Part shown: piece after piece, positions 52,771 to 61,363 of the stretch
Layout of the letters: every line of letters begins with the position of its first letter
How positions within the stretch are numbered: position 1 is the stretch's first letter
Origin: Candidatus Flexicrinis proximus
Lineage (GTDB): Bacteria; Chloroflexota; Anaerolineae; Aggregatilineales; Phototrophicaceae
Direction of reading: 5' to 3'
Assembly: GCA_016712885.1 (NCBI GenBank)
Contig: JADJQF010000004.1
Location: 62,001 to 126,000 of the forward strand
DNA length: 64,000 nucleotides
Program-made: the position numbers and the translations under genes
The notes under the pieces: generated by a model
Database searches by the model: none
Told to the model about the DNA's origin: nothing
The model's input: the letters and a program-made list of their open reading frames with translations, nothing else

Positions 52771-53520
52771 TTACGGGACGATATTGATAGTGCGCGTCTC
52801 GCTCCTGGCGGGTTCGCCGGTCATGCCATAGGCCACCACGAACCATTCGTAGGTCTTGCCGATCACGAGTTTGCCGGTGAAGTGGCGCGGCGTGATCGAG
52901 CAAATGCTGCTGCACGACTGTGCATCGACGTACTGGTTGAGAGCCTTGGCACCGGTGACCGGGTCGACGATCACGACGCGGACATAATCGTTGATGGCAT
53001 TGGCATTCGTCCAGGACAGCGTGCCGGTATAGCCCAGATTGGCGCCGCTGTTCGGGTTGTCGAGCGTGGGCTGCACAACTTCGTTGAGGGTCACCGTGCG
53101 GATGCCGCTCTTTACTTTGCTGTCTTCGTGGATGGCGACGACCTTCCAGGTGAGCTGCATGTCGTCGCTCAGAGTATCGAAGAAGGGGGAATTGCCGAAG
53201 ACGAAGCTGCAGACGGTACCGTTGCAGTGGGTGGTCTGAACCTTCTGCACGTGCTTGATGCCGGTGAGCACTTCCGTGAAAACCAGCTTGTATCTGAGCG
53301 CACCGGTATCCAGCCAGCGGAATTCGGTGGACGAGATCATCGGAGAGAGGTCGGCCGGTTCGACCTGGTCGGGAGATGCCGAGAAGCGGCCTTCAATCTG
53401 TGGCGTGCCGACCTGCGGGAGCGGGAGGATGTCCTGGGCGGCCGCGTTTATGCCGAGCGCGGCGAATAGCATACACAGCGCGGCGAAACAGATCAATGAG
53501 CGGAGGCTGATGCGGTTCAT
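52771..53520 (-). CDS. Secreted Fn3-like protein of unknown function
   Basis: This is a 249-residue exported protein with a signal peptide ending NAAAQ near residue 29. Two beta-sandwich units follow, with F-R-W-L-D-T-G-A-L-R-Y-K and L-S-W-T-N-A-N-A strands typical of Fn3-like folds. Two cysteine pairs may form disulphides (CNGTVC and CSSIC). It does not resemble the proteins at 46367 and 47204 closely, yet it shares their promoter repeats. This suggests co-regulation of envelope proteins. It is convergent with the TIR-STAND gene. No enzyme motif is seen. Confidence 0.75.
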   Translation of the reverse strand: MNRISLRSLICFAALCMLFAALGINAAAQDILPLPQVGTPQIEGRFSASPDQVEPADLSPMISSTEFRWLDTGALRYKLVFTEVLTGIKHVQKVQTTHCNGTVCSFVFGNSPFFDTLSDDMQLTWKVVAIHEDSKVKSGIRTVTLNEVVQPTLDNPNSGANLGYTGTLSWTNANAINDYVRVVIVDPVTGAKALNQYVDAQSCSSICSITPRHFTGKLVIGKTYEWFVVAYGMTGEPARSETRTINIVP

Positions 53521-53579
53521 GTTAGGTCATTCCTTTTGTTTGGGGATGTGTCTGTCTGATGAAACCAGAATCCCATACG

Positions 53580-53601
53580 ATCGTCCAGAAATCGTCCAGA
53601 C
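53580..53601 (-). promoter_or_regulatory. 11-bp direct repeats upstream of 53520
   Basis: ATCGTCCAGAA (53580-53590) is followed directly by ATCGTCCAGAC (53591-53601). It lies 60 bases ahead of the start. A weaker third unit (ATCGCCCA) begins at 53604. The same sequence occurs upstream of 47830. The 261-base gap also holds the start region of the divergent gene at 53782. Confidence 0.55.
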
Positions 53602-53781
53602 GAATCGCCCACCGATCGCGTGAGGAATGTGCCGCCGCTACCGATGAAGTAAAGGCGCAGCAGAGGGAATGCGCCGACAGTAAAGTTGACGCTGAGATCG
53701 GGCGCTGATACCGTTCGGATTTGCCCGAAAATGCGCGTACCTGCATAATGTGAACAGCGAAAAGTGAAGTCAGGTCGCCAG

Positions 53782-54504
53782 ATGTTTGCACGTGAATATC
53801 CAGTCATCGCCCGCATGGAGTCCCAGCTCAGGCTGTGGCGCGAACCGTCGGACCAGCGGTCGATCTTCCTCGAGTGCTACACCCTTATGACCAGAAATAT
53901 GCTGCTGGCAGTTGATGAGGGGCGATTCAACGACGGGGTGTGGGTGTCGGCGCTGCTCGACCGCTTTGCCGGGTATTATTTCGACGCGCTGGATGTGTAC
54001 AGCCGGAGCCCTGACGATACCCCGAAAGTCTGGCGGCATACGTTTGAGGTGGCATGCCGGACTGGTCTGCACAGCGTGCAGCATCTGTTTCTAGGCGTGA
54101 ATGCGCATATCCGCTTCGACCTGGTGCTGACCTTGACCGCCATGCTGCGTGACGAGTGGCCGGGCCTGACGGACACCGAGCGTCAGATGCGCTATGAGGA
54201 TCACACCCGGGTCAACCAGATCATTTACGAGACGATCAACGAGGTCCAGGATACGGTGATCGAGCGCCATAGTCCTGAAATGTCTCTGGTTGACACAGCG
54301 ATGTTCGGACTGGATGAATGGCTGATTTTCCGGATGATCTCCAACTGGCGCGACCAGACCTGGCAGCAGGCGCAGGCGCTGATGGGGTGCGCTGCTCAAG
54401 GCGAGTCGGATGAACTCGTACGCGGCATCGAAGCGCGTGTTCTGCTGCACGCCGAGGCGCTTCTCGGTCAACACGGGATTCGCGGCTTACTCGATCTGTT
54501 ATGA
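53782..54504 (+). CDS. DUF5995-like protein
   Basis: This is a roughly 240-residue soluble, helical protein. The motif L-F-L-G-V-N-A-H-I-R-F-D-L, with a preceding V-Q-H, resembles the DUF5995 family, where a His-rich helix pair is conserved. The family has no proven function. No signal peptide is visible. A GTG at 53764 would add six residues; the ATG at 53782 is chosen because CAGG precedes it. It is divergent from the Fn3-like gene and may share its regulation. The family call comes from remembered motifs. Confidence 0.7.
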   Translation: MFAREYPVIARMESQLRLWREPSDQRSIFLECYTLMTRNMLLAVDEGRFNDGVWVSALLDRFAGYYFDALDVYSRSPDDTPKVWRHTFEVACRTGLHSVQHLFLGVNAHIRFDLVLTLTAMLRDEWPGLTDTERQMRYEDHTRVNQIIYETINEVQDTVIERHSPEMSLVDTAMFGLDEWLIFRMISNWRDQTWQQAQALMGCAAQGESDELVRGIEARVLLHAEALLGQHGIRGLLDLL

Positions 54505-54521
54505 GCGCGTGATCTGGTGGA

Positions 54522-55160
54522 CTAACTCAGGGTCTCCGCGCTGAGGAATGCCGGGACACCCCAGCTCTCGTAATAGTAGACGGCGTACTGGTGCCCCGGC
54601 TCGAAGGCGCCCATTCCGCCCTCGCCGATCCGCATCCTGATGGTCCGCTTTGCGTCGCCGATGATCAGGAAGTAGTCGGTCCTGGTGCGGCCAAAACTGT
54701 CGTTACCTGTGCGGCGGCGCGAGACCTCTTGAACGGTTTGTGCGAAGCCGACGATGCGCTGGACTGCGGGAAGCTGCTGGTTCGGGTCGCCCATCTGGGC
54801 GACCATGGCGATACTGGCACGCTGCGCGTTCATTCCGGCGCGCAGCACCAGACCCATTAGGAGTGCGACCACGCCGGCAGCCGGGAGCAGGTAGACGCCG
54901 AGAGAGTCAATGAGCTGAGTGAGAACGCCCGTGAAGGCGAGTATGCCGGTGATCACGCCCATCACGACCAGGATCAGGGCAACGAGCATCAGGACCGAGG
55001 CGCCGGTGGAGCTGTTGATTGCCGCGGATTCGCTGTGTGCGCGCAGGGCATCCCAATCGCGCTGCTGTGCCGCCGAAAACCGCTCCTGCTGATTGGCCGC
55101 GAGGTCGTCCCGCTGGAACTTGAACGCTTCCATGAGCCGGTTGTCGAGAATTGGGTTCAT
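54522..55160 (-). CDS. Two-helix membrane protein of unknown function
   Basis: This is a 212-residue protein with two membrane helices (VLMLVALILVVMGVITGILAF and YLLPAAGVVALLMGLVL). A basic, probably cytoplasmic tail follows, with a strand-rich segment DYFLIIGDAKRTIRMRIG and the ending HQYAVYYYESWGVPAFLSAE. The ATG at 55160 follows CGGAGTACAGTC; the open frame upstream is non-homologous. It is convergent with the DUF5995-like gene and divergent from the MarR regulator. I do not recognise the family. It could be a membrane sensor or anchor, but the sequence does not show which. Confidence 0.75.
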   Translation of the reverse strand: MNPILDNRLMEAFKFQRDDLAANQQERFSAAQQRDWDALRAHSESAAINSSTGASVLMLVALILVVMGVITGILAFTGVLTQLIDSLGVYLLPAAGVVALLMGLVLRAGMNAQRASIAMVAQMGDPNQQLPAVQRIVGFAQTVQEVSRRRTGNDSFGRTRTDYFLIIGDAKRTIRMRIGEGGMGAFEPGHQYAVYYYESWGVPAFLSAETLS

Positions 55161-55417
55161 GACTGTACTCCGCTTTGATTTAGGGCATGATTTGCCATGA
55201 AGGAAACAGATAAAGGTATAAACACAGGTTATCGTGACCAAACCCCTCAGCTTGGGGGACCCCCTGTAGAGAATAACCCCGATTTTCAAGTTTGCCTGAC
55301 GCAAAAATGAGTATAGATCAGCGCGCAGACTAGAGCGACCCGTTACGGGTTGGCTGACAGTTGTCCGGGAACCTATCCAAATGGACAGGTTGACGCAGCA
55401 GGGAAACAGCCGTATCT

Positions 55418-55462
55418 TTGGTATGCAAATGGTTGGTATACAAATGATTGGTATACAAATGA
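55418..55462 (+). promoter_or_regulatory. Three 15-bp tandem repeats overlapping the MarR start codon
   Basis: TTGGTATGCAAATGG (55418), TTGGTATACAAATGA (55433) and TTGGTATACAAATGA (55448) follow each other without gaps. The centre GTATAC is palindromic. The likely start codon of the MarR gene (55459-55461) lies inside the third copy. Binding there could block both transcription and translation. A weak ribosome site is present in none of the copies. Confidence 0.6.
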
Positions 55463-55971
55463 CCCAGAGCGACGACTTCGAGTCGAAAGCGCGTGAAGTC
55501 CAGATGATGTTTTCGATCGTACATAAGCTGGGCTTTCAAGCGATGCATCAGCATTTGCTGGCGCATGGCGGGGGAATAAGCCCACTGCAGTTCGGTATGC
55601 TGCGCATGCTCAGTATGGAGCGGCTGACGCTGAGCGAGCTAAGCCGCAAGTTTCAGCTGGATCCATCCACGCTCGTCCCATCTGTCGATAGTCTGGAGCA
55701 GCGCAAGCTGATAGTACGGGTGAAAGATCCGAACGACCGGCGGCGCCAACCGCTGGAACTGACTGAAGAAGGCGACAACCTGATGCAGGTTGTCCCACTG
55801 CAGGCCGAGAACGACCCACTGAAGGAAGGCCTGCGGCATATGGGCGACGAAAAAACCGAACAACTCCTCAGTCTGATGCGGAAGCTGATCAGTTTCATGC
55901 CTGATGGGGAAACAACTTTGTGCGACATCCAGGACAGGCTCGTAGCTCACAAACGCGCCAAGACCGTCTAG
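55459..55971 (+). CDS. MarR-family transcriptional regulator
   Basis: This is a 170-residue winged-helix regulator. The DNA-binding unit has LTLSELSRKFQLDPSTLVPS as the helix-turn-helix and DPNDRRRQPLELTEEG as the wing. MarR proteins are dimers that release DNA when they bind a small, often toxic ligand. It lies 30 bases ahead of a heterodimeric ABC exporter pair, so it very probably represses them. Upstream ATGs in the 15-bp repeats would add repeated MVGIQ/MIGIQ residues, which I consider non-coding. The start at 55459 is therefore chosen, although no ribosome site precedes it. Confidence 0.9.
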   Translation: MTQSDDFESKAREVQMMFSIVHKLGFQAMHQHLLAHGGGISPLQFGMLRMLSMERLTLSELSRKFQLDPSTLVPSVDSLEQRKLIVRVKDPNDRRRQPLELTEEGDNLMQVVPLQAENDPLKEGLRHMGDEKTEQLLSLMRKLISFMPDGETTLCDIQDRLVAHKRAKTV

Positions 55972-56001
55972 ACGACATCCGCAAGAGAGGGAGAAATAAC
56001 G

Positions 56002-57915
56002 ATGCAAGCCGCTCAACCCATGGGCCGATCGAGGCGTGGACAGCGCCCGGCAGGCCCCAGCAGTCTTCCGCGTGCCATCCGCTATCTCGGCAAGCAGAAA
56101 CGTTCGACCTACATCGCCTACGGCGCGCTGATCGTGGCGACTCTGGCCCAGCTAATCGTGCCACTGCTGCTGCAGAATATGATCAACAGCGCGACCGACG
56201 GCGCAATCGCAAATCAAATCTACAGCATTGAAAACCCGCTGATACGGGCGGGCGCGCTCGGCCTGATTACGCAGCAGACGGGCAAGACCGCTGAACAGAT
56301 CGAAGCGGCGTCGGTCAACGCGGAAACGTGGCTGGTGACGGCCGCGCTGGTGATCCTGATGTTCACGATCATGCGCGGGGCGTTCTCATTTGTACAGGCG
56401 TACATGGCCGAGCGGACGTCGCAGGGGGTGGCGTTCGACTTCCGAAACGAAATCTTCACCAAGCTTCAGCGGCTGTCGTTCAGCTACTACGACCGCAACC
56501 AGACCGGCCAATTGATGATCCGCGCCACCGATGACGTCGAAAAAGTCAGATTGTTCATCGCGCAGGGGCTGGTGATGGCGGCGCAGTCGGTGCTGCTGCT
56601 GGTGTCGTCGCTGATCATCCTGTTTCTGACTAACTGGCGGCTGGCGCTGGTCGTCCTGCCCATCCTGCCGATCGCGCTGGCGCTGTTTGTCATTTTCGGG
56701 ACGATCGCTGGCCCGCTTTTCGGACAGGTCCAGAAGCGTCTGTCGAAGCTCAACACGATCCTGCAGGAGAACCTGGCCGGCGTGCGGGTCGTCAAGGCCT
56801 TCGCACGTGAGAAGCATGAGCAGAAGCACTTCGATGTGGCGGCCGACGACTTGTTCGCTCAACAGTTGAAGGTGACCCGGACATTCGCGTTCCTGTTCCC
56901 GACGATTTTCCTCGTCGCCCAGGCTGGTCAGGCGGCGATCCTGTATTTCAGCAGCGGTCAGATTCTGAACGGGTCGCTGACGTTCGGCGAGTATCAGCAG
57001 TTTTCACTGTACCTGATCTACGTGTTCTTCCCGGTCGGTATGCTGGGCATGATTATCACGCTGATGGCACAGGCGGCGGCGTCTGCGACGCGCGTCTTCG
57101 AGATTCTGGACGCCAAGAGCGACGTGACAAACAAGGAAAACGCGATTGAACTGCCGGCCATCGACGGCCGGGTCGAGTTCAAAGACGTGACGTTCCGCTA
57201 CTTTGGTTCCAGCGAAGCTGTTTTGAGCGGAGTCGGCTTTACTGCGGAACCGGGACAGACGATTGCGCTGCTAGGCGCGACGGGCAGCGGAAAATCGTCG
57301 ATTATCAACCTGATCCCGCGCTTCTATGATGCGACCGAAGGCGCCATCCTGATCGATGGGCACGACGTCCGCGATGTGACGCTTGACAGTCTGCGCCGTC
57401 AAATCGGCATCGTCCTGCAAGAGACGAACCTGTTTGGCGGGACGATCCGCGACAATATCGCTTTTGGGCGCCCGGATGCCTCTTTGGAAGCGGTCACCGA
57501 AGCGGCCAAAGCATCGGCAGCGCACGATTTCATCATGACCTTCCCGGACGGCTATGACACGCCGGTGGGCGAGCGCGGCACGAGCCTGTCGGGCGGGCAG
57601 AAGCAGCGTATCGCCATCGCGCGCGCGCTGCTGCTGAATCCGCGCCTGCTGATCCTCGACGACTCGACCAGCGCGGTTGACCTGGGCACCGAGGCGCAGA
57701 TCCAGTCTGCGCTCGATAAGCTGATGAAGGGCCGGACGAGTTTCGTGATCGCGCAGCGGATCACGACCGTGCTCAACGCCGATCAGATCATCGTGTTGGA
57801 CAAAGGTAAAGTGGTGGCGGTAGGCCGACACGCCGAATTGATGGAAGACAGCCCGATCTACGCCGAAATCTACAATTCTCAGCTCGTCGGCGACGCCGAG
57901 CCAGTCACGCAGTAG
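56002..57915 (+). CDS. ABC exporter subunit with degenerate ATPase site (BmrC/TM287-like)
   Basis: This 637-residue half-transporter has six membrane helices and one ATPase domain. Walker A is GATGSGKSS near 422, and the signature is LSGGQKQR. Walker B reads L-L-I-L-D553-D554, so Asp replaces the catalytic Glu. The switch His is Gln585 (VIAQR). These two changes are known in the degenerate-site subunit of heterodimeric exporters. It pairs with the next gene, 17 bases downstream. The pair should expel drugs or lipids. The start is the first Met after the MarR stop, behind GAGAGGGAG. Confidence 0.93.
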   Translation: MQAAQPMGRSRRGQRPAGPSSLPRAIRYLGKQKRSTYIAYGALIVATLAQLIVPLLLQNMINSATDGAIANQIYSIENPLIRAGALGLITQQTGKTAEQIEAASVNAETWLVTAALVILMFTIMRGAFSFVQAYMAERTSQGVAFDFRNEIFTKLQRLSFSYYDRNQTGQLMIRATDDVEKVRLFIAQGLVMAAQSVLLLVSSLIILFLTNWRLALVVLPILPIALALFVIFGTIAGPLFGQVQKRLSKLNTILQENLAGVRVVKAFAREKHEQKHFDVAADDLFAQQLKVTRTFAFLFPTIFLVAQAGQAAILYFSSGQILNGSLTFGEYQQFSLYLIYVFFPVGMLGMIITLMAQAAASATRVFEILDAKSDVTNKENAIELPAIDGRVEFKDVTFRYFGSSEAVLSGVGFTAEPGQTIALLGATGSGKSSIINLIPRFYDATEGAILIDGHDVRDVTLDSLRRQIGIVLQETNLFGGTIRDNIAFGRPDASLEAVTEAAKASAAHDFIMTFPDGYDTPVGERGTSLSGGQKQRIAIARALLLNPRLLILDDSTSAVDLGTEAQIQSALDKLMKGRTSFVIAQRITTVLNADQIIVLDKGKVVAVGRHAELMEDSPIYAEIYNSQLVGDAEPVTQ

Positions 57916-57932
57916 CCGGGGAGAATAACATA

Positions 57933-59918
57933 ATGCTCGATATGCAGCGCAGGATGCTCGAACAAGAGATATCCAAACCGCAAAATGTAGGCGTGACACT
58001 CCGGCGTTTTGGGAGCTACTTCCGGAAATACTGGCTCGGCGTCCTGGCGACGTTCGCGCTGGTCATCCTCTCGACCTGGGCCCAGGTCGCCTCGCCAGAT
58101 CTGGTCGGCCAGGCTATCGACTGCTACCTGTACGAGCAGCCGGGGGCGACAACGGATACGTGCTGGTTCTCGGACGACGACGGCGCGGCGATCACGGCGC
58201 GCATCAACGCCGATGCAACCATCGCTGAGGCCGACAAGGCCACGGCCATCAACAACGCGAAGCTGGCCGGGGTTGGCAGCGTTGTCCTCATGCTGATGGT
58301 GCTGTACCTCGGCAGTTCGGCGATGACCGGTCTCTCGTTCTACGCGATGGCGTATACGGGGCAGAACGTTCTGCGTGATATGAGGAAGGCGCTGTTTCGT
58401 CAAATCCACCGGCTCTCGCTCGGCTACTTCGTCCGGCACGAGGCCGGGGATGTGATGAGCCGTATCACCAGTGATACTGACACCATTCAACAGGTGTTCA
58501 GCCAGGGGCTGCTGCAAGTCGTCAGCGGAATCCTGCTGATGGTTTGGGTCGCGTTCAGAATGCTGCAGACGAACCTGATTTACGCGCTGGTCAGCCTGGT
58601 GGTGGTGCCGGTCATGATTGTGGCGACCCTCTACTTCAGTAATCAGGCACGCAAAGCGTTCCGCAAAGCGCGTCAGGAGATCGGCAGCGTCAACGCCGAC
58701 CTGCAGGAAAGCATCGCTGGCGCGCGCGAAGTGCAGGCGTTTAACCGCGAGAACGAGACGATTTCCGACTTCCGCGAGTCGAACGCCGCCAACCGCGACG
58801 CGAATGTGCGTGCTGCGACCTTTACCAGTGCTCTGAACCCGGTACTGGAGGCGCTCGGTTTTGTGGCGCTGACAATCGTCGTTATCGCTGGCGGCATCTC
58901 GATGCTGCGTAACCAGCCGCTGCTGGGCGTCGGCAGCGTCATCTCGCTCGGCACCATGATCGTGTTTATGCAGTACGTCCAGCGTCTGAACCAGCCGATT
59001 GCCCAGATCGCGCTGATGTGGACCAACATCCAGAGCGCGGTGGCCGGTGGCGAGCGTATCTTCAACCTGCTGGACGAGCAGGCTGAAATCACGGACAAAC
59101 CGAACGCGGTGATCCTGCCGAAGATCGACGGTAAGGTCGAATTCGATCATGTCTCGGCCGAGTACAAGGCAGGCGAGCCGGTGCTGAAGGATGTGACGTT
59201 CAGCGCTGAGCCGGGACAGATGGTTGCTATCGTCGGGCCAACTGGCGCGGGCAAGACCACCATCATCAACCTGCTGCCGCGGTTCTACGACGTGAGCGCG
59301 GGAACGGTACGCATCGACGGCCACGACGTTCGCGACACCACGCTGGAAAGCCTGCGCTCGCAGATTGGGATCGTGCTGCAGGACTCGTTCCTGTTCAGCG
59401 ACACGGTGATGGAGAACATCCGCTACGGGCGGGTCGACGCGACCGACGAAGAGGTGATCGCGGCGGCGAAAATGGTATCGGCCGATACGTTCATCGAGAA
59501 GATGGCCGAAGGATACCAGACTGTCCTCGGCGAGCGTGGCAGCGGCTTGAGCCAGGGCCAGCGCCAGTTGATCGCCATCGCCCGGGTCGCCTTGATGAAC
59601 CCGCGCCTGCTGATCCTCGACGAAGCGACGTCGAGCGTCGACACACGCACGGAACGCGTGATCCAGCGGGCGTTCGAAAAGCTGCTGGCAGGGCGCACCA
59701 GCTTCGTCATCGCGCACCGCTTGAGTACGATCCGCAACGCCAATCTGCTGCTGGTGCTGAAGGACGGTGAGATTGTCGAGCGCGGCACGCATGACACACT
59801 ACTTGAGGCTCGCGGCGCATACTACGACCTGTACATGAGCCAGTTCCGCTATGAAGAACCGGTCGAGACTCCGCCGTCAACTAATGGTGTACACCCGGAA
59901 CCCGAGCCGGCAAAGTAA
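57933..59918 (+). CDS. ABC exporter subunit with catalytic ATPase site (BmrD/TM288-like)
   Basis: This is a 661-residue half-transporter that pairs with the product of 56002. Walker A is GPTGAGKTT; Walker B ends L-D-E564, the catalytic Glu; the switch is H595 (VIAHR). Its signature is LSQGQ rather than LSGGQ. This altered signature would contact the degenerate Walker site of the partner, which completes one weak and one active site. An insert of about 55 residues between helices 1 and 2 (YEQPGATTDTCWFSDDDGAA) is external and unusual. The gene follows its partner by 17 bases. It is the last of the marR-exporter operon. Confidence 0.93.
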   Translation: MLDMQRRMLEQEISKPQNVGVTLRRFGSYFRKYWLGVLATFALVILSTWAQVASPDLVGQAIDCYLYEQPGATTDTCWFSDDDGAAITARINADATIAEADKATAINNAKLAGVGSVVLMLMVLYLGSSAMTGLSFYAMAYTGQNVLRDMRKALFRQIHRLSLGYFVRHEAGDVMSRITSDTDTIQQVFSQGLLQVVSGILLMVWVAFRMLQTNLIYALVSLVVVPVMIVATLYFSNQARKAFRKARQEIGSVNADLQESIAGAREVQAFNRENETISDFRESNAANRDANVRAATFTSALNPVLEALGFVALTIVVIAGGISMLRNQPLLGVGSVISLGTMIVFMQYVQRLNQPIAQIALMWTNIQSAVAGGERIFNLLDEQAEITDKPNAVILPKIDGKVEFDHVSAEYKAGEPVLKDVTFSAEPGQMVAIVGPTGAGKTTIINLLPRFYDVSAGTVRIDGHDVRDTTLESLRSQIGIVLQDSFLFSDTVMENIRYGRVDATDEEVIAAAKMVSADTFIEKMAEGYQTVLGERGSGLSQGQRQLIAIARVALMNPRLLILDEATSSVDTRTERVIQRAFEKLLAGRTSFVIAHRLSTIRNANLLLVLKDGEIVERGTHDTLLEARGAYYDLYMSQFRYEEPVETPPSTNGVHPEPEPAK

Positions 59919-59924
59919 GAGAAG

Positions 59925-59979
59925 AGCGCGGAGGTGCTGCCCCCGCACCCCCGCAAGGGTTTGCACCCTCGACCCTCAT
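59925..59979 (-). repeat. Dispersed multi-hairpin element, copy 9 (truncated)
   Basis: This 55-bp remnant begins just after the exporter stop. It keeps the GCAA-capped stem on the minus strand (GGGT/ACCC) and a CCCTCAT end. The variable stem and the GGAGGCAGCGCCTCC arm are lost. Confidence 0.7.
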
Positions 59980-59983
59980 GTTT

Positions 59984-60019
59984 GACGAAAAGACCTCGCA
60001 TACGCGAGGTCTTTTCGTC
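59984..60019. terminator. Long perfect hairpin terminator
   Basis: GACGAAAAGACCTCGC (59984-59999) pairs with GCGAGGTCTTTTCGTC (60004-60019) around ATAC, a perfect 16-bp stem. It separates convergent genes and overlaps the stop codon of the gene at 60018. Confidence 0.85.
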
Positions 60020-61193
60020 ACTCCAGTAGTTTTCGAAGTGCATCGCGATTGTCTGGCAGGCCAAAGAAGAACGAGAACAGGTTGGTGGGTAACTGCCAAA
60101 ATGGTTCGCAGTCAACAATGGCGCGCAGAACTGCGTGATCCCCCGTTCCGAGAGTTTTTTGGGGCCACCCAATACGGTGATATGTGGCATCCAAAGGCAG
60201 ACCGTCTTTGCGTGTTGTCGCCTCGAACCGCTCCCAATCGCCCTCGTCACTCCAATTCAAGCTTGATTGATCCCGTATAGTCATGCCGTTGGTGCGATGG
60301 AATTGCCAGCCGAGCAATTCCCTTCCGAGAAGATGTGCTGCCTCAGGTGTAAGCGGACGGACGGCAAGAAAATCGATAAGCGTTTCCGGGCCAATGCGTC
60401 TCAATACGTCCAATATTCGCTTCGTTATGTCATATTGCTTCGGAGTTGAGATCGCCGCGACAAGTTGTCGCATTAACGATACGGGAAAATTCTCCGGTCT
60501 TCTGTTCGAAAAGCGATCCGCACGCAGCGCAGCCAGTGCGGCCTCGACCCGGACGGCCTCGTCAGATGATGTTTGAGCAATTTCAACCAGACCGGGATAA
60601 CATGGGAATCTTGGCGTTCTGGCTTCCACGTCCCAAACGAGCAATCCAACATTTCGCAATTGAGCCGCGAGGGCGCTCGGAACCGTTTCGTGTTCAATCG
60701 CCGACCATAATTTAGGAATGCCGGCTTTTGCCCGTTCAGGATATTGGCCGACAATCGCCGCGGCTTGCTCCCGAATGCCCACATCCCGATGTGTAAGCAA
60801 GCTGAGATAGACCTCATATCCCCCCGCCAGCTTTTCGTACGCGTCGTTCACTAACCGTAGGAAACCGAGTTTGTTATTCGGGTATAGGCGGACGATTTCC
60901 CACGTCTCAAATTCGCACGTTTCTGCAAGCCGATATAAGAACTCAAGGATATGTACCCGATCCGGTGTTTGCTCCTCTGCTACAAGTTCGAGCAGAAATG
61001 GGATAATGGCCGCAGTCGCGTCGTATATGGTTGCGTCCGCGTTTAGGGAGCTAAACAGAAGCGTACGGGCACGATTGCGGTCAGTGGCATCAGGCGAGAG
61101 CAGCAAACGGACGTGTGCCGCTATGTCAACACCTTGCCCGAAGGGGCTCAAGTTCGCCCAATTGACCGAATCGAGTGTCTCAAGCATGTTCAA
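60018..61193 (-). CDS. HEAT-like repeat protein of unknown function
   Basis: This is a 391-residue soluble protein made mainly of paired helices, as in HEAT-like repeats. Examples are AAIIPFLLELVAEEQTPDRV, YLSLLTHRDVGIREQAAAIV and AQTSSDEAVRVEAALAALRA. Such proteins are scaffolds. No catalytic motif or signal is visible. The DNA is clearly less GC-rich than its neighbours; one 60-base line near 60421 has 27 G+C. That suggests recent transfer. A terminator hairpin overlaps its stop. I do not recognise a precise family. Confidence 0.75.
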   Translation of the reverse strand: MNMLETLDSVNWANLSPFGQGVDIAAHVRLLLSPDATDRNRARTLLFSSLNADATIYDATAAIIPFLLELVAEEQTPDRVHILEFLYRLAETCEFETWEIVRLYPNNKLGFLRLVNDAYEKLAGGYEVYLSLLTHRDVGIREQAAAIVGQYPERAKAGIPKLWSAIEHETVPSALAAQLRNVGLLVWDVEARTPRFPCYPGLVEIAQTSSDEAVRVEAALAALRADRFSNRRPENFPVSLMRQLVAAISTPKQYDITKRILDVLRRIGPETLIDFLAVRPLTPEAAHLLGRELLGWQFHRTNGMTIRDQSSLNWSDEGDWERFEATTRKDGLPLDATYHRIGWPQKTLGTGDHAVLRAIVDCEPFWQLPTNLFSFFFGLPDNRDALRKLLE

Positions 61194-61289
61194 CCTCCCA
61201 ATCTCCGTCTCCCAGTATATCCAAATGCCTGGCCTGAGCGGCGCAAATCCCTGCCGGGTTTAGGGCAAAGACCAGGAAACAGACAACAA

Positions 61290-61317
61290 TAGGGCGGCTC
61301 ATTCGTGAGCCACCCTA
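61290..61317. terminator. Hairpin between the HEAT-like gene and the HtrA gene
   Basis: TAGGGCGGCTCA (61290-61301) pairs with TGAGCCACCCTA (61306-61317) with one mismatch around TTCG. It lies 47 bases beyond the end of the HtrA gene and can terminate that minus-strand transcript. Confidence 0.65.
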
Positions 61318-61363
61318 CTTCCGTTGATTGAACGTCCTTCTGGGCCTTTAACCCCGGCAGAGG

